Shown: positions 11,191 through 21,815, counted from the stretch's first letter. The stretch is 64,000 bases of DNA from Mytilisepta virgata (GCA_028015205.1 CM051516.1:59772230-59836229); one strand, 5' to 3'. Numbers and translations are program-made. The notes: generated by a model not told the origin, from the letters alone.

Positions 11191-12063
11191 CTAAATGTGT
11201 TTTAAGTCTAAATTAACACACTGCTTGAACTCTTCTAATAACATTAATTGTCTTAATTTATCAAAATTTTTATCTATTTTCTTTGACGTAAGCCATTTAT
11301 CAAATAAATCTTCTTTTTCCCAAGCAAATTCAACATAGGTTTGTGTTTCAAACTTTTTATAAGGCCTAAATTTCTGTCTATATGCTTCTTGCACTAGCTC
11401 ATAAGCTTTCAAAACTTCCTGTTTAACAGTGTCATAATCAGAACTTTTTTCTGAAGAAAGTGCTGAGTAAATTTCAGCGGCCTTGCCCACAAAAACACTT
11501 TGCAGCATAGTAGTCCAATAAGGCTTTGGCCATTTCAAATTTTGAGCAATTTTCTCAAATTGTGGAAAAAATTTATCAACCGTTTTTTCACAAAATTTGG
11601 GAACCAAACGTATATTTTTTGCTGCCTCAAAATGTTCGGATTTTGACTTAGTGTTGCTTTCTACTTTAGCCATTTCTATTTTCATTTTCTCCATCTCTAA
11701 CCTTTCCCTCATTTCAAGTTCTGCCTGTAATTGTTTTAATTTAAATTCATCTTCTTTTTCTAATTGTTTTAATTTAAATTCATCTTCTTTTTCTAATTGT
11801 TTTAATTTAAGTTCATGTTCTAATTCAAGCTGTTTTAATTTGAGAGCATCAACGTTTTCGACCTTGAGGTCAAGAGCCTCTTCACCAAAAATTTCTGAGT
11901 CAACTAATTTGTCTATTACCAAATTTTTTATAATTTGTTTTCTCATAGATGCCCTAAAATCTATTTTTAGATGTTTAGCAAGCAACACTAATTCTTCTTT
12001 CTTTAATTTATCAAACCCTTCCAGGTCTGGCGTTTTCAAAAATTTACCAGCATCAAATGCCAT
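11191..12063 (-). CDS. Retroelement Gag (capsid part)
   Basis: 290 aa from an ATG at 12063. The N-terminus (LKKEELVLLAKHLKIDF) is a helical head. Residues ~84-125 are a K/E/L-rich coiled coil with an 11-residue direct repeat (KEDEFKLKQLE, encoded near 11740-11800). The C-terminal half is capsid-like (VPKFCEKTVDKFFPQFE..WPKPYWTTMLQS). The frame ends at DLKHI; one extra base in an A run would join it to the downstream knuckle/protease frame, so a single-base deletion has probably split an originally continuous Gag-Pol. The name rests on position and style. Confidence 0.85.
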   Translation of the reverse strand: MAFDAGKFLKTPDLEGFDKLKKEELVLLAKHLKIDFRASMRKQIIKNLVIDKLVDSEIFGEEALDLKVENVDALKLKQLELEHELKLKQLEKEDEFKLKQLEKEDEFKLKQLQAELEMRERLEMEKMKIEMAKVESNTKSKSEHFEAAKNIRLVPKFCEKTVDKFFPQFEKIAQNLKWPKPYWTTMLQSVFVGKAAEIYSALSSEKSSDYDTVKQEVLKAYELVQEAYRQKFRPYKKFETQTYVEFAWEKEDLFDKWLTSKKIDKNFDKLRQLMLLEEFKQCVNLDLKHI

Positions 12064-12128
12064 TTTGTAGAATTTTGTTGGCTAATTCTAATAAAAATAC
12101 TGAAAAAAATTAATAAGATATTAACGTT

Positions 12129-12146
12129 CTCCCGGACGAGCCCCCA
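12129..12146 (-). promoter_or_regulatory. Primer-binding site, tRNA-Pro type
   Basis: On the minus strand TGGGGGCTCGTCCGGGA lies five bases inside the 5' LTR. This is the sequence complementary to the 3' end of tRNA-Pro used as primer by murine leukaemia virus-type elements; the 18th base (G) differs from the vertebrate version. Confidence 0.88.
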
Positions 12147-12151
12147 ATTTC

Positions 12152-12756
12152 TGTTACAGCCGAAATCACCTTTAAATTGTAGCCAACAAAAGACACAAAT
12201 CAATAATAAAAATTAACAAGATTTATTATATACAAGTTTACAAAATAATATTACACAAAATAAAATGTCAACTTAACTGTTCAAAATCCTGTTTTTTCTT
12301 GATCCGGAATTCTGGTCACTGTTGCCTGAATCCAAACGGAATATTATATCCAATCAGTCACAATCTAGTATGATGCAACGCAAATAAAAGTATGTCGAGG
12401 ATGATGTGTGAAACGTAAATAAATCCAACAGCTGAGAACACAAGAATGTCTATCTGTGGTCCGATAAATGATGTTCTGAAAGTCTAACTTTCTTGTCCGT
12501 ATATATACTGTAGAACGGAAACTTCTGGAATACGGTAGAAGTTCGAATCACACCATAATTATTACGTAAGTCAAATAGAAAGTTCTAGTCATTCCACCAG
12601 TATCCATTATTGTTCCAGTGATTTCTAAACTGCGCAGTTATAACATTATTTGGTAAACAACTATAAGTATTATGTAAACATAGTATACATGTTATAAGGC
12701 TACGCAAAACAAATTAGGCCAAGATAAATAAATATAATAATTACAATATCATAACA
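12152..12756 (-). repeat. 5' LTR (element on minus strand)
   Basis: 605 bp. TATA-like GTATATATAC at 12499-12508 is a plausible U3 promoter. It differs from the 3' LTR by scattered single bases (for example 9370 region G/T, 9627 A/G). Confidence 0.93.
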
Positions 12757-13254
12757 ACTGTTAATTGTTTTTTGACTTGTGTAGTGCGGGGATGGACATC
12801 GTTTATGATGGCACCAATTTCTAGTTTGGAATTAATATTGATTCACTCGTAGGGTCTTTGCATCGGAAGTAAACACATTTATTCTAAAACCAGTTGCTGG
12901 CATGATACGGGTTATGTTCTTCTCACATTTTGTAAAATGAAAATACAGTAGCTGAAATCAGTAGAAAAAAACAAATCTTTTGTCACACAGACATTATGAT
13001 TCACATAACGGGGTAAAAATACTGATTTTTTAATTTTGGGTTGAAAAATGTCATTTTTGAAATCTCACAAATTGGAATTTTTTATTTCAAACTTTTTGCA
13101 CAAAATCCATGCTTTTGATGAGAAAACAATCTACTATGAAAATCAGACGTGTGGGTCTATTTTTCTGCTTAGTACAGCTATTTGAAATTATGTATATGTG
13201 AAAAATGCATTACCCTGTATCGTTTCTTTTGTTGACTAGTATAGTATTGTCAAA
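12757..13254. other. Intergenic sequence, no feature seen
   Basis: AT-rich, no splice-framed coding block, no clear repeat beyond the 4-bp target duplication at its left edge. Confidence 0.6.
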
Positions 13255-13512
13255 TGGTGTATTAAGATGTACAATAAGGTTTTAGAAATTTGATTCGGAA
13301 AGAATGAGGCCAACAGGGGTCGAATTTCGAAAATAATGAATTTAAGCTTGTGACTTACACTCCTCTTTCGTTTTTCATTGGATGCATTTAATTTCTATAC
13401 AGTATTATCACACAGTGTATGTTAATGCGAATTAAGATTTTAGCATTTTGGTTTTCAAAATTTTGGGTCCACAGGGTAAAATGACAAAAATTGGAAATTT
13501 AAGCTTGTGACC
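13255..13512 (+). repeat. ~170-bp tandem repeat family, right block
   Basis: Two further units (ACAATAAGGTTTTAGAAATT, GGGGTCGAATTTCGAAAATA, AAGCTTGTGAC), the continuation of the array at 8525-9221 interrupted by the LTR element. Confidence 0.8.
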
Positions 13513-13687
13513 TAATCTTCTCTTTCGTTTTCTTCTGTATTCAAAGATTTGATTGTGAAAAAGAAGCACAGGGATACAACATGTGGGGAGTGCGGGACAG
13601 CTGTCATTTCCGACTGCCTCAGTCTAGTTTTTGATCTAGTTATAGTATAACTAATCGCTGAATTCAAAGACCAAAAATAAACAACGC

Positions 13688-14196
13688 GTGACCGAACTAC
13701 ACAGCGCACGTATGGCAAGCCGTTTTACTATTTATTCTAACTTCAAGATATCTCATATAATATATAAGATATCTCATATAGTTTATAAGATATCTTATAT
13801 ACTTTATAAGATATCTTATATCGTTTATAAGATATCTCATATAATTTATAAGATATCTCATATAATTTTCTTTATAAGATATCTTATAAACTATATAAGA
13901 TATCTTATAAACTATATAAGATATCTTATAAACTATATGAGATATCTTATAAAGTATATAAGATATCTTATATAAAAAATATTTATAAGATATCTTATAA
14001 AGTTTATAAGATATCTTATAAAGTATATAAGATATCTTCTAAAGTTTATAAGATATCTTATAAAAAATGGATTATATAAGATATCTTATATATTATATGA
14101 GATATCTTATATATTATATGAGATATCTTGAAGTTAGAATAAATAGTAAAACGGCTTGCCATACGCACGAGTTATTTACAGCTGTAGTTCGGTCAC
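13688..14196. mobile_element. Foldback element with palindromic ~21-bp tandem core
   Basis: Termini are inverted: GTGACCGAACTAC at 13688 and GTAGTTCGGTCAC ending 14196, then TATGGCAAGCCGTTTTACTA and TTTATTCTAACTTCAAG on both arms. Between them lie about 16 units of TATAAGATATCTTATA, itself a perfect palindrome, in both polarities. No coding capacity. Arms differ by a short block near 13702/14170, and GTATAACTAAT-like words occur further out on both sides. Confidence 0.88.
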
Positions 14197-14504
14197 AATT
14201 AGTTATACTTTTTTTTACATTATACAGAATTTAGCATTTTACCAGAAATAAATTGAAATAAAACGGACTATGCCTTTTGATATCTCTATGCGGTAATTAT
14301 TGTGTCACTTCCTAGAGTAAAATACTTGCTGTTCTTTACACATGTGATTTACCAAATTTTCACTCGGATACTACGGTAAATCACTGGTTACAATGTAATA
14401 ACACCAATTTTTGAAATTCTATTTTGAGATGTTTTCCATAAGGAATCTGGCATTTATGTAGGATTTTCGTTGGCCATTATTGAATTTTGAAACAGGTATT
14501 TTCA

Positions 14505-14690
14505 AGCTACAGTCAAACCTGCTTTAAAGGGCACTTCTATATAGCAAATCACTGTCTATAAAGGGCACAGTGAAAAAGTCCCATTCATTAACAAAGCCTG
14601 TAATATTAACCTCAGTATAGAGGGAACCTGCTCATAGAGGGCACTTTTTTCTGGTCCCTTGGGTGCCCTTTATAGACAAGTTTGTATTTT
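14505..14690. repeat. Dispersed non-coding repeat candidate
   Basis: Contains ACAGTCAAACCTGC, repeated AAAGGGCAC / GAGGGCACTTTTTTC and a reverse-complement-like GTGCCCTTTATAGACA near the end, suggesting a small element with inverted termini. Only one copy is in the window. Confidence 0.4.
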
Positions 14691-15430
14691 GTGCTTGTCC
14701 ACTACTGTAAGCTGTTGGTCATCACTTTGAAACCTACTTACAAATTTTTGACAAATAAGGTATACTGCATATTAGTTTTTAACCTCAGATGCATTTAGAA
14801 GAATCCTCTACTTGCCCATTTGTCCTCCTACATATGGTAACAAATATTTGCCGTCGTATTATGGTATGAGCCTATTGTTCGTCTGCGAACGTTGACATTT
14901 AGGTTTCCGTTTTATTGAACGTATCTTTATAATATTTTACAACAAAGGTTTGCCATAAGAAAGACACGTTGGGATAGATTTTCGGAAATCTGGCCCTTAT
15001 TTTTTGTTGTTGATAATTTTGGTGCAAACTTTATAATAAATGTTCTTTTGTTTTATTTTAATGATTGCTATTTTTTAATTATTGAAAACAGAAATACTTC
15101 CTGCTGATCTGTTTTTCACTTAATTACCGATTTAGAGATATAAAGGGGCAAAATAGGGACACACCTAAATTTTCGAAACTATTTGATTTCTTACCCGAAT
15201 TTGATGATTTTTTTAAAAGGTTCGTCATAAAAAAAACAATAAAAGTTTTACCAGGGATTTTTCTGTAACATTTTTTGTTGCAGAGATGGAGGGATTAAAT
15301 AGGATAATGTTTTTATTTTTCATCCGATTTGAATGTGGATTTTTTTCTATCTTTTATTGTTCCCGAGGTACAATATTTTGTAACAAAAATGGAAGTTAAT
15401 TGTATACATGTAGTTATGGTTTATGTATAA
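14691..15430. other. Intergenic sequence, no feature seen
   Basis: AT-rich with no persuasive coding, splice or repeat structure. Confidence 0.55.
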
Positions 15431-15431
15431 C

Positions 15432-15662
15432 AGTTTTGATTGATCACTAGCCTGTCAACACTGGAGTTGTGAGTTCGAATCTCACCTGTGGCGGGGTGTG
15501 TTCGACTCCAATCTAAATTGACAAGGATTGCCAATTTTCCTACCGAAGGTCGGTGGTTCTCTCCGGGTACTCCGGCTTCCTCCACCAATAAGAACTGGCC
15601 GCGGCGAAATAGCCAAATGTGCTGAAAACGGCGTAAAACCCCAACTAAAACAAAAACAATCA
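15432..15662 (+). mobile_element. tRNA-derived SINE (second family)
   Basis: B-box-like GAGTTCGAATCTC near 15470, then CGGTGGTTCTCTCCGGGTAC and GGCTTCCTCCACCA, a conserved SINE body, ending CGGCGTAAAACCCC plus an A/C-rich tail (AACTAAAACAAAAACAATCA). Different body from the SINE at 7793. Confidence 0.75.
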
Positions 15663-15914
15663 ATATCTTAAATCGTCACTTTACTGGTTGTTGCTAAGGA
15701 GTTATTTACTTGACAACGCAATTATATCAGAATGAACAATATAATCGGTCTGTTTTGTGTAAAATATAAATGGTACACATCAGATAGGTCTAGGTAGCAT
15801 TTTAGTTTCATAGAATGTATCATTAAACTGAAGATTGATGTTAAAATATAGGGAATGCGGAGGAAATCCCTTTCTTGTCATTTTCGCGCCAAAAACTCTC
15901 TACGGTCCGCGTTC

Positions 15915-16010
15915 TAAGTATTTATACCTGAACAGTCAGTCAGTTATTCATTCTTTGTGAATCGTTCAGAGGGTCAACGTCTGGAGTCGTAACAGAAAAG
16001 TAAGTTACTT
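15915..16010 (+). promoter_or_regulatory. Possible promoter with TATA-like box
   Basis: TATTTATA near 15919, initiator-like TCAGTCAGT about 27 bases later and a donor-like AAAGTAAGT at about 15995. It could be the promoter of a decayed element whose internal repeats follow; no gene is attached. Confidence 0.3.
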
Positions 16011-16034
16011 TGTATTATTTGAACTATAATTTCA

Positions 16035-16265
16035 AATAATATTGGCTATCGATCCCAGATAGCTTTGGATAAGGATACAGATATAGATGTATATAGCGTA
16101 TAGTCATAAGTGACATTGGCTATCGTTTCCAGATAGCATTTGGAGATATATACATCTATATAAAGCGTATAGGTCATAAGTGACGCTGCTGTACATATAA
16201 AAGCGCTTAGCCATAAGTGGCATTGCTATCGATTCCAGATAGCATAATAGAGGGATAAAGATATA
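16035..16265 (+). repeat. Degenerate tandem repeat (~75-95 bp)
   Basis: Three rough copies of GGCTATCG-TCCAGATAGC followed by GATATA...TATAGCGTATAGTCATAAGTG. Confidence 0.7.
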
Positions 16266-16414
16266 TCAATTTTATCTGATATAGTTTATAGCATATGTAT
16301 CTTGTATAAGATTTATGATAAGGGATTAGGAAATTATACTGAAAGCTTTATTGTTAATAGATTGGTGGTTTTCAAGTGGATATAGCCATAGTAATTTAAA
16401 TATCCTCTATATTA

Positions 16415-16502
16415 ATAGGTTATATATCCAAAGAGTGATATATCCAATGTGTCATATATCCCTTGTCATATATCCACTGTATCATATATCCATTATTGAG
16501 AT
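16415..16502 (+). repeat. Short tandem repeat of ATATATCC
   Basis: Six copies of TATATCC-A at ~15-18-base spacing. Confidence 0.7.
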
Positions 16503-16617
16503 TGATACCTAGGTTGTATTTTTAACTTCACAAATTCTGGCAAACAGGATACGAACCAAAGTCAGTATTTTTTAGAGTTGTATAAGATACGACAATACTC
16601 TAATTAACGCTCGGTTG

Positions 16618-17236
16618 TGTTGTGATATTGTAATTATTGTATTTATTTATCTTGGCCTAATTTGTTTTTTGTGGCCTTATAACATGTATAATATGCTTAC
16701 ATAATACTTATAGTTGTTTACCAAATAATGTTATAACTGTGCAGTTTAGAAATCACTGGAACAATCATAGATACTGATGGAATGACTAGAATTTTATATT
16801 TGACTTACATAATAATTCTGGAACGATCATAATCTACGATGTGTAATCCAAACTTTTACCGTATTCTAGAAGTTTCCGTTCTACAGTGTTCTAGAGATTT
16901 CCGTGACAACTATATATATACAGACACTAGGGTTGGACTTTCAGATCAGACATTAACATTCTTGTGTTCTCAGATGTTGGACTAACACTTTTAACTACAT
17001 CATACTAGATTGTGACTTATTGGATATAATGTTCTGTTTGGATTCCCACAACAGTGAAAAGAAGAATTCCGGATAAAGAAAAGACAAAAGGATCGGACAT
17101 ATAGTTAAACAGTTAAGTTGACATTTCATTTTGTATAATATTTCTTGTAAACTTGTATCTAATAAATCTTGTTAAATTTTATTATTGATTTGTGTCTTTT
17201 CTTGGCTACAATTTAAAGGTGATTTCTGGCCGTAAC
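16618..17236 (+). repeat. Solo LTR of the Ty3/Gypsy-type family
   Basis: Starts TGTTGTGATATTG and ends GGCCGTAACA, matching the minus-strand sense of the LTRs at 9222 and 12152 over its length with more divergence. GTTG flanks both sides (16614-16617 and 17237-17240), a 4-bp target duplication. No internal region: the product of LTR-LTR recombination. A TATA-like run near 16910 and AATAAA near 17160 fall at positions equivalent to those in the full element. Confidence 0.92.
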
Positions 17237-17620
17237 AGTTGTAATAAACGTTACAATTTTACACGTTTTTGAGATATAAGGGTTAAAGGGACCAAAAAAC
17301 CAACATGAATGGATGTGTAAATTTTTATTTATTATTGTTTTTCATCTGTTTTTGTGATAGATCCAATATATTACTATGTAAAGGATATTATACAAGAATA
17401 CCAGTTTATTAGCCAATTACTGGCCCTCGAGGGGCAAATTAAAGACAATACAATCAGTGATAATTACATGAAGATATAGATATTAAACAAATAATGACCT
17501 GTAAAGAGTGACAGTCTATCAGAACTTTCAGTATAAATCAAAATGGCAAAACTAGTTTGTTGTATTTAACTTGTACTGCTATATTCAGCTCCTTGTAGTT
17601 AATGAAGTATCGAATTATCT
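17237..17620. other. Intergenic sequence, no feature seen
   Basis: AT-rich, no coding frame that resembles a family. Confidence 0.55.
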
Positions 17621-17624
17621 TCCT

Positions 17625-18575
17625 TTCAGCGAAAAACCATAATTCCTAAACTACATAAGAATCCTTTTAAACAAAGCTACATTGCTGGGTCAGCTAATTG
17701 CTCTCAAAACCTCCTTCAAAGATTTTAACATTCACATTGACATGTATTAAAGAGGGTCTTCAGAATTACTGTGAAACATCATATTCCACCAGTGGCGTCA
17801 ATCAGACGTGGATTCTTAAAAACTGAAAAAAATTACTACAATATCTGAAATCAAAATCTTTGGCTACATGCAATAGCATTAAAACATTCGACTTCTCTAC
17901 ACTCTACACTACCATACCACATTCTCAATTAAAAGATTGCTTAAAACAACTAGTTCATCAATGTTTTTTCAAGAAAAATGGCACACGCAGGTATAAATTT
18001 CTAGTTCTAGGTAGAGAAAAGGTTATTTCGAGAAGAACCACTCTGATACTGACAAAAAGTATTCTGAAAATGAAATTACAAACATGTTAGATTTTCTCAT
18101 AGACAACATATTTGTTGCATTTAGCGGTCTAATTTTTCAACAAACAATCGGCATTCCAATGGGAACCAACTGTACTCCTCTCCTCTCCGATCTGTTTCTG
18201 TACTAAATGAAGCGGACTTCATTCAAGGGCTACTACGTGAAAACAAAAAGAAACTAGCCCAATTCTTTAATTTCACTTTTCGTTATATAGATGACGTGTT
18301 GTAGTTAAATAACGACACATTCCAAGACTTTCTACAACTCATCTACCCCAGTGAGCTTGAAATTAAGTATACTACAGATACACCAAAGTCCGCTTCATAT
18401 TTGGATTTGTTTCCTGAAATAGACAATGAGGGAAATTTGAAGACAAAACTTTATGACAAACGTGATGACTTCAACTTTCCTATTGTTAACTTTCCCTTCT
18501 TGAGTAGCAATATTCCAGCATCGCCTGCATATGGCGTCTACGTTTCTCAGTTTCTAATATACGTCCTTGATATAG
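17625..18575 (+). pseudogene. Reverse transcriptase pseudogene (Penelope-like type, tentative)
   Basis: In three shifting frames: IPKLHKNP near 17645, motif A FDFSTLYTTIPHSQLK at about 17890, QTIGIPMGTNC near 18140, FTFRYIDDVL near 18285 with the YIDD box, then SASYLDLF and TKLYDKRDDFNFP. Stops and frameshifts at about 17750, 18070, 18205 and 18302 disable it. The copy is replaced by LINE sequence after about 18580. Motif A LYTTIP resembles Penelope-like RTs. Confidence 0.85.
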
Positions 18576-18589
18576 CCCAGTGGAGCGTG

Positions 18590-18890
18590 TCGAAAAAAGT
18601 TTGGACAATTTTATGCTAAAATTCATACGAATTGTCAGAAACTTGGCTTTTTTAAGGGGCGCGCGCAGATCCAACATCTACCAGAACGCACTGATACTTC
18701 TGTTGTTTGCTGGCTTCTCGGTCAGATTCCATTGAGGCTGAACTGCATAAACGTGTGCTAAATGTTTTTGGAAATATCACCAGAAATCACGGGTTTATTG
18801 AACGTGACATTGCTGTTAGGCAGCTGGCTGTAATTCTCCGTGATTCACACAGCTGGTTTGTGAAAATTGTTGATACTATGGCATAAAATC
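18590..18890 (+). pseudogene. C-terminal fragment of a non-LTR (LINE) protein
   Basis: Reads IQHLPERTDTSVVCWLLGQI, then after a +1 shift IEAELHKRVLNVFGNI and IERDIAVRQLA...SHSWFVKIVDTMA with a stop. The LPxRT...LLGxxPIEAELHKR pattern is a common C-terminal block of invertebrate LINE polyproteins. Its junction with the RT pseudogene upstream is a chimera of two elements. Confidence 0.65.
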
Positions 18891-18984
18891 TACATGTTAT
18901 GATTCATTTTATTTTTCTATATTTGTAGAATAAGAATTGTTAATATACTGTTTCTGGCATATATAAAATATAAAGTCTTTCTTA

Positions 18985-19230
18985 CAGCTGAATTGTCACG
19001 CAATCATTTTGATTGGTGTACAAAAAATAGTTTGTGAAACTGACCATCGTTTACACTGATATGGGTATCCAATCCAATTTTAATTTCAAAGGACTATTAT
19101 ATATAATTTTCATAATTTTTATTGTGTTCAATCATCGTACATATTAATACACTTTAAAGTGTATTACAAAACATAAAAGTACAAATGTTTGTATCCCATT
19201 TCCTACAATAATTCTATCTTCAAATAAGTA
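18985..19230 (+). repeat. Remnant of the TLR 3'-flank sequence
   Basis: TGTCACGCAATCATTTTGATTGGTG and ACACTGATATGG / AAAGGACTATTATAT match, in order, sequence beyond the stop codons of the TLR copies at 22560, 28430 and 59305. It could be a trace of a fourth, lost copy or a shared small repeat. Confidence 0.55.
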
Positions 19231-19284
19231 ATTGATGATTATTTAAGTACTAGTACATTTAATTTTCTGTAATGGGAAACTGAT

Positions 19285-19500
19285 ATACTTCACGACGAGT
19301 GTCGTACACGGAACAGGAACAGCTTATCCTTCCGGAGCACCTGAGTTCACTCCTGGTTTTTAAAGGAGTTCGTGTTGTTCATTGTTTTTTAGTTTTCAGT
19401 GTTTACTTGTTGTGCTTGTGGTTGTTTATTTGTCTTCCCTGGTTTGTCTGTCTAATGGATTGCATTTTGTGGATTACTCCTTAGGTATATTTGTCCTGTA
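19285..19500 (+). repeat. 3' tail copy of the RT element
   Basis: TTCACGACGAGTGTCGTACA...GCTTATCCTTCCGGAGCACC, same order as the copy at 220. Confidence 0.85.
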
Positions 19501-19845
19501 TATTAATGTGCACGAGCAAAAAACACTTCAAAGATTTTCAAAAATAAAATGTACAATAGATTTGTATATCGGATGCACACTTGTTTGTGACATAGCTGTA
19601 AGTTTGATTTTTATTAATCTCATAGTATTTTAACAACGAATTAAACTGTTAGAATAAACTGATTCTTAAACTTAACATATAATATTTCGATAATTTAAGC
19701 ATAATTAAATTACGTGAAAGAAATGTCTTGTGTATAAACACCCAATTTTTATTCCTTAAATCTACATACACAATAATACATGTATATTATTATCAATCAT
19801 ATTCATTTGTTTTCAAACTGATTATTTATAATTACTTTTTAGCTC

Positions 19846-20790
19846 ACCAGGCCTAAAAGGCCATGTGAGCTTTTGCCATCACTTGGCGTCCGTCGTCGTC
19901 CGTCGTCCGTCGTTAACTTTTTCAAAAATCTTTTCCTCTAAAACGGCTGGGCAGATTGGATCGAGGCTTCACAGGAATAATATATGACATGTCCTCCACA
20001 AACGATCCTCATTATATTGATCCGATGAAAAACATGGCCACTGTTGCTAAAAATAGAACATAGGGGGAAATTGCTGTTTTTTGATAATAACTCAAAAACC
20101 GTTACAGATATCGAAAATCTGACATGGGGTAAAATTGATCAGCATGACAAGATCTACCTACCCTGAAATTTTTAAGGAAATTCCAAAATCCATTTAGGAG
20201 TTATTGCCCTTTTTTCGTCAAATTTTCAAAATTTTAACATTTTCGTCATTTATCTCCAAAACTATTTGAGATAGAAGTGAAATGTAAATTTGAAAAATGT
20301 TTGCCATGTTGAGATCTACCTACACTGAAATTTTAAAGGAAATCCCAAAACCCATTTAGGAGTTATTGCCCTTTTTTGTCAAATTTTCAAAATTTTAACA
20401 TTTTTGCATTTATCTCCAAAACTATTTGAGATAGAAGTGAAATGTAAATTTAAAAATGTTTGCCATGTTGAGATCTACCTACCCTGAAATTTTGAAGGGA
20501 ATCCCAAATTATATTTAGGAGTTATTGGTTTGTGTAATTTGACGTCGGGTTCTGTTACATTTATTTAAGGTTCACCCTTATTCCTGGTCAATTTTATCAA
20601 CTTCCTGCCAGGACTACCACCATCAGGGAACATATTTTAACATTAAACCTTATGAAAAATAAATCTTCAACAAATTTTTCCTGAACAATTGAACCAATTG
20701 CAACAAACTTGGTCAAATAGTTGATTAATTGTCCAATGAAAACCAGACTCCAGGTGAGCGATACAGGCTCTGGTGAGCCTCTTGTTTTGG
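19846..20790 (+). mobile_element. Non-coding element with ~160-bp tandem core
   Basis: Opens GCTCACCAGGCCTAAAAGGC, carries GGCGTCCGTCGTCGTCC, then about three copies of a ~160-bp unit (GAGATCTACCTACCCTGAAA, TTTAGGAGTTATTGCCC, TCTCCAAAACTATTTGAGAT), and ends near GGTGAGCGATACAGGCTC. The terminal words recur in other elements here (26217-27612, 57400-58520) in reverse sense. Structure recalls bivalve tandem-core ('pearl'-type, Helitron-associated) elements; class is inference. Confidence 0.65.
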
Positions 20791-21064
20791 TGGTATTTAC
20801 TATTCTGGCCAATCGATATATTAGAAATTAAAAAGCTAAAAGCTTCATTACCATGAATGCAATAAAAATTTGAAAATAGATCCATGCGAAATATTTTCTT
20901 CTAATGTGGAAGAAATATCACAGGGAGTAACAAGTTTTTATTGGTTTAAATCATGAAATATGTTCCGAGAGGACATAGCTTCACAAGACACAGTTTTTTT
21001 ATAAACATAAAAGTGCAAAAGTTTGTAACTTCCTGTCAACATTTTCCGCTTTAAACATGGTTAT

Positions 21065-21365
21065 ATATCTAAGATGATGTTGTGCCTGTTCCCAATGTCG
21101 TAAAATTTCATGTGCCTCCACCGATTTGTGACTTCCACTGGATTGACTTTGTTGAACTTCACGATGGGTGCCGTATACGGAACAGGAACTGCTTACCCTT
21201 CCTGAGCACCTGGGTTCACTTCCTGAGTTCGTGTTGTTCGTTGTTTTTTTTTAGTTTTCTGTGTTTCTTTGTTGTGCTTGTGGTTGTTCATTTGTCTTCC
21301 CAGGTTTGTCTGTCTAATGGATTACGTTTTTTTGATTGCTCCTTATATATATTTGTCCTTTTTAA
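21065..21365 (+). repeat. 3' end copy of the RT element
   Basis: ATCTAAGATGATGTTGTGCC, then TGTGCCTCCACCGATTTGTG and the ATACGGAACAGGAACTGCTT tail. Longer than the tail at 19285; matches the minus-strand copy at 62360-61990. Confidence 0.85.
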
Positions 21366-21487
21366 ACTTCCTCCACAGAAATCGATTGACATTCCATTAT
21401 TTCGCATGGTAGGATCTCTTTAAACTAAACATTATGACCAGAAAAATAATGACATGTAGATCAAAATAACATATAAAAAAATAAACC

Positions 21488-21640
21488 CCCTAGATAGGTC
21501 TAGTGCGGAATTTTGCGGGTTCGATCCCCAGTCGGGTCGAACAAAAGACTTCAAAATTCGTATTTTCTGCTTCTCCATCAAGCACGCAGCACTTAGAAGT
21601 AAGAGCCAAGTCTGCCCTGCTCGGAATCAGAACAATATTT
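21488..21640 (+). mobile_element. Truncated tRNA-derived SINE (same family as 7793)
   Basis: B box GGTTCGATCCC at about 21518, GACTTCAAAATTCGTATTTTC, GCTTCTCCATCAAGCACGCA; the same words appear in reverse complement in the SINE at 7793-8173. The 3' part is missing. Confidence 0.75.
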
Positions 21641-21654
21641 ATTGTGAAAAAACC

Positions 21655-21815
21655 TCCAGGAGAACATATTACAGATCAGAAAATCGGGTAATTTATCTTA
21701 TGTTAGAAAAGAATTAGAAAACTACATATTTTCTTTTTAATAACTTATTATAACATATTACAGATCAGAAAATCGGGTAATTTATCCCATGTCAGAAATA
21801 AATTAGAAATCTATA
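21655..21815 (+). repeat. Local direct duplication, ~87-bp spacing
   Basis: AACATATTACAGATCAGAAA then ATCGGGTAATTTATC occurs at about 21664 and 21751. Confidence 0.85.

Larger units (their letters stand above)
9222..12756 (-). mobile_element. Ty3/Gypsy-type LTR retrotransposon, internally deleted, non-autonomous
   Basis: Two 605-bp LTRs (9222-9826, 12152-12756) in direct orientation, starting TG and ending CA on the minus strand, enclose gag, a zinc knuckle, protease and RNase H remnants. ACTG flanks both sides (9218-9221 and 12757-12760), a 4-bp target duplication. A primer-binding site and polypurine tract sit in the right places. The RT catalytic core is deleted between protease and the RT connection, and integrase is wholly absent, so it cannot move by itself. 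The LTRs differ by only a handful of bases, so insertion is fairly recent. Sequence flanking both ends is the ~170-bp repeat array. Confidence 0.95.

Noticed and set aside
11191..11225. Programmed -1 frameshift between Gag and the knuckle/protease frame
   Set aside because: No XXXYYYZ heptamer in the right frame; the break would separate capsid from nucleocapsid, so a single-base deletion in an A run is more likely.
11597..12070. 157-codon plus-strand frame rich in SNCFNLNSSSFSN-like text
   Set aside because: Antisense of the K/E-rich Gag coiled coil; low complexity.
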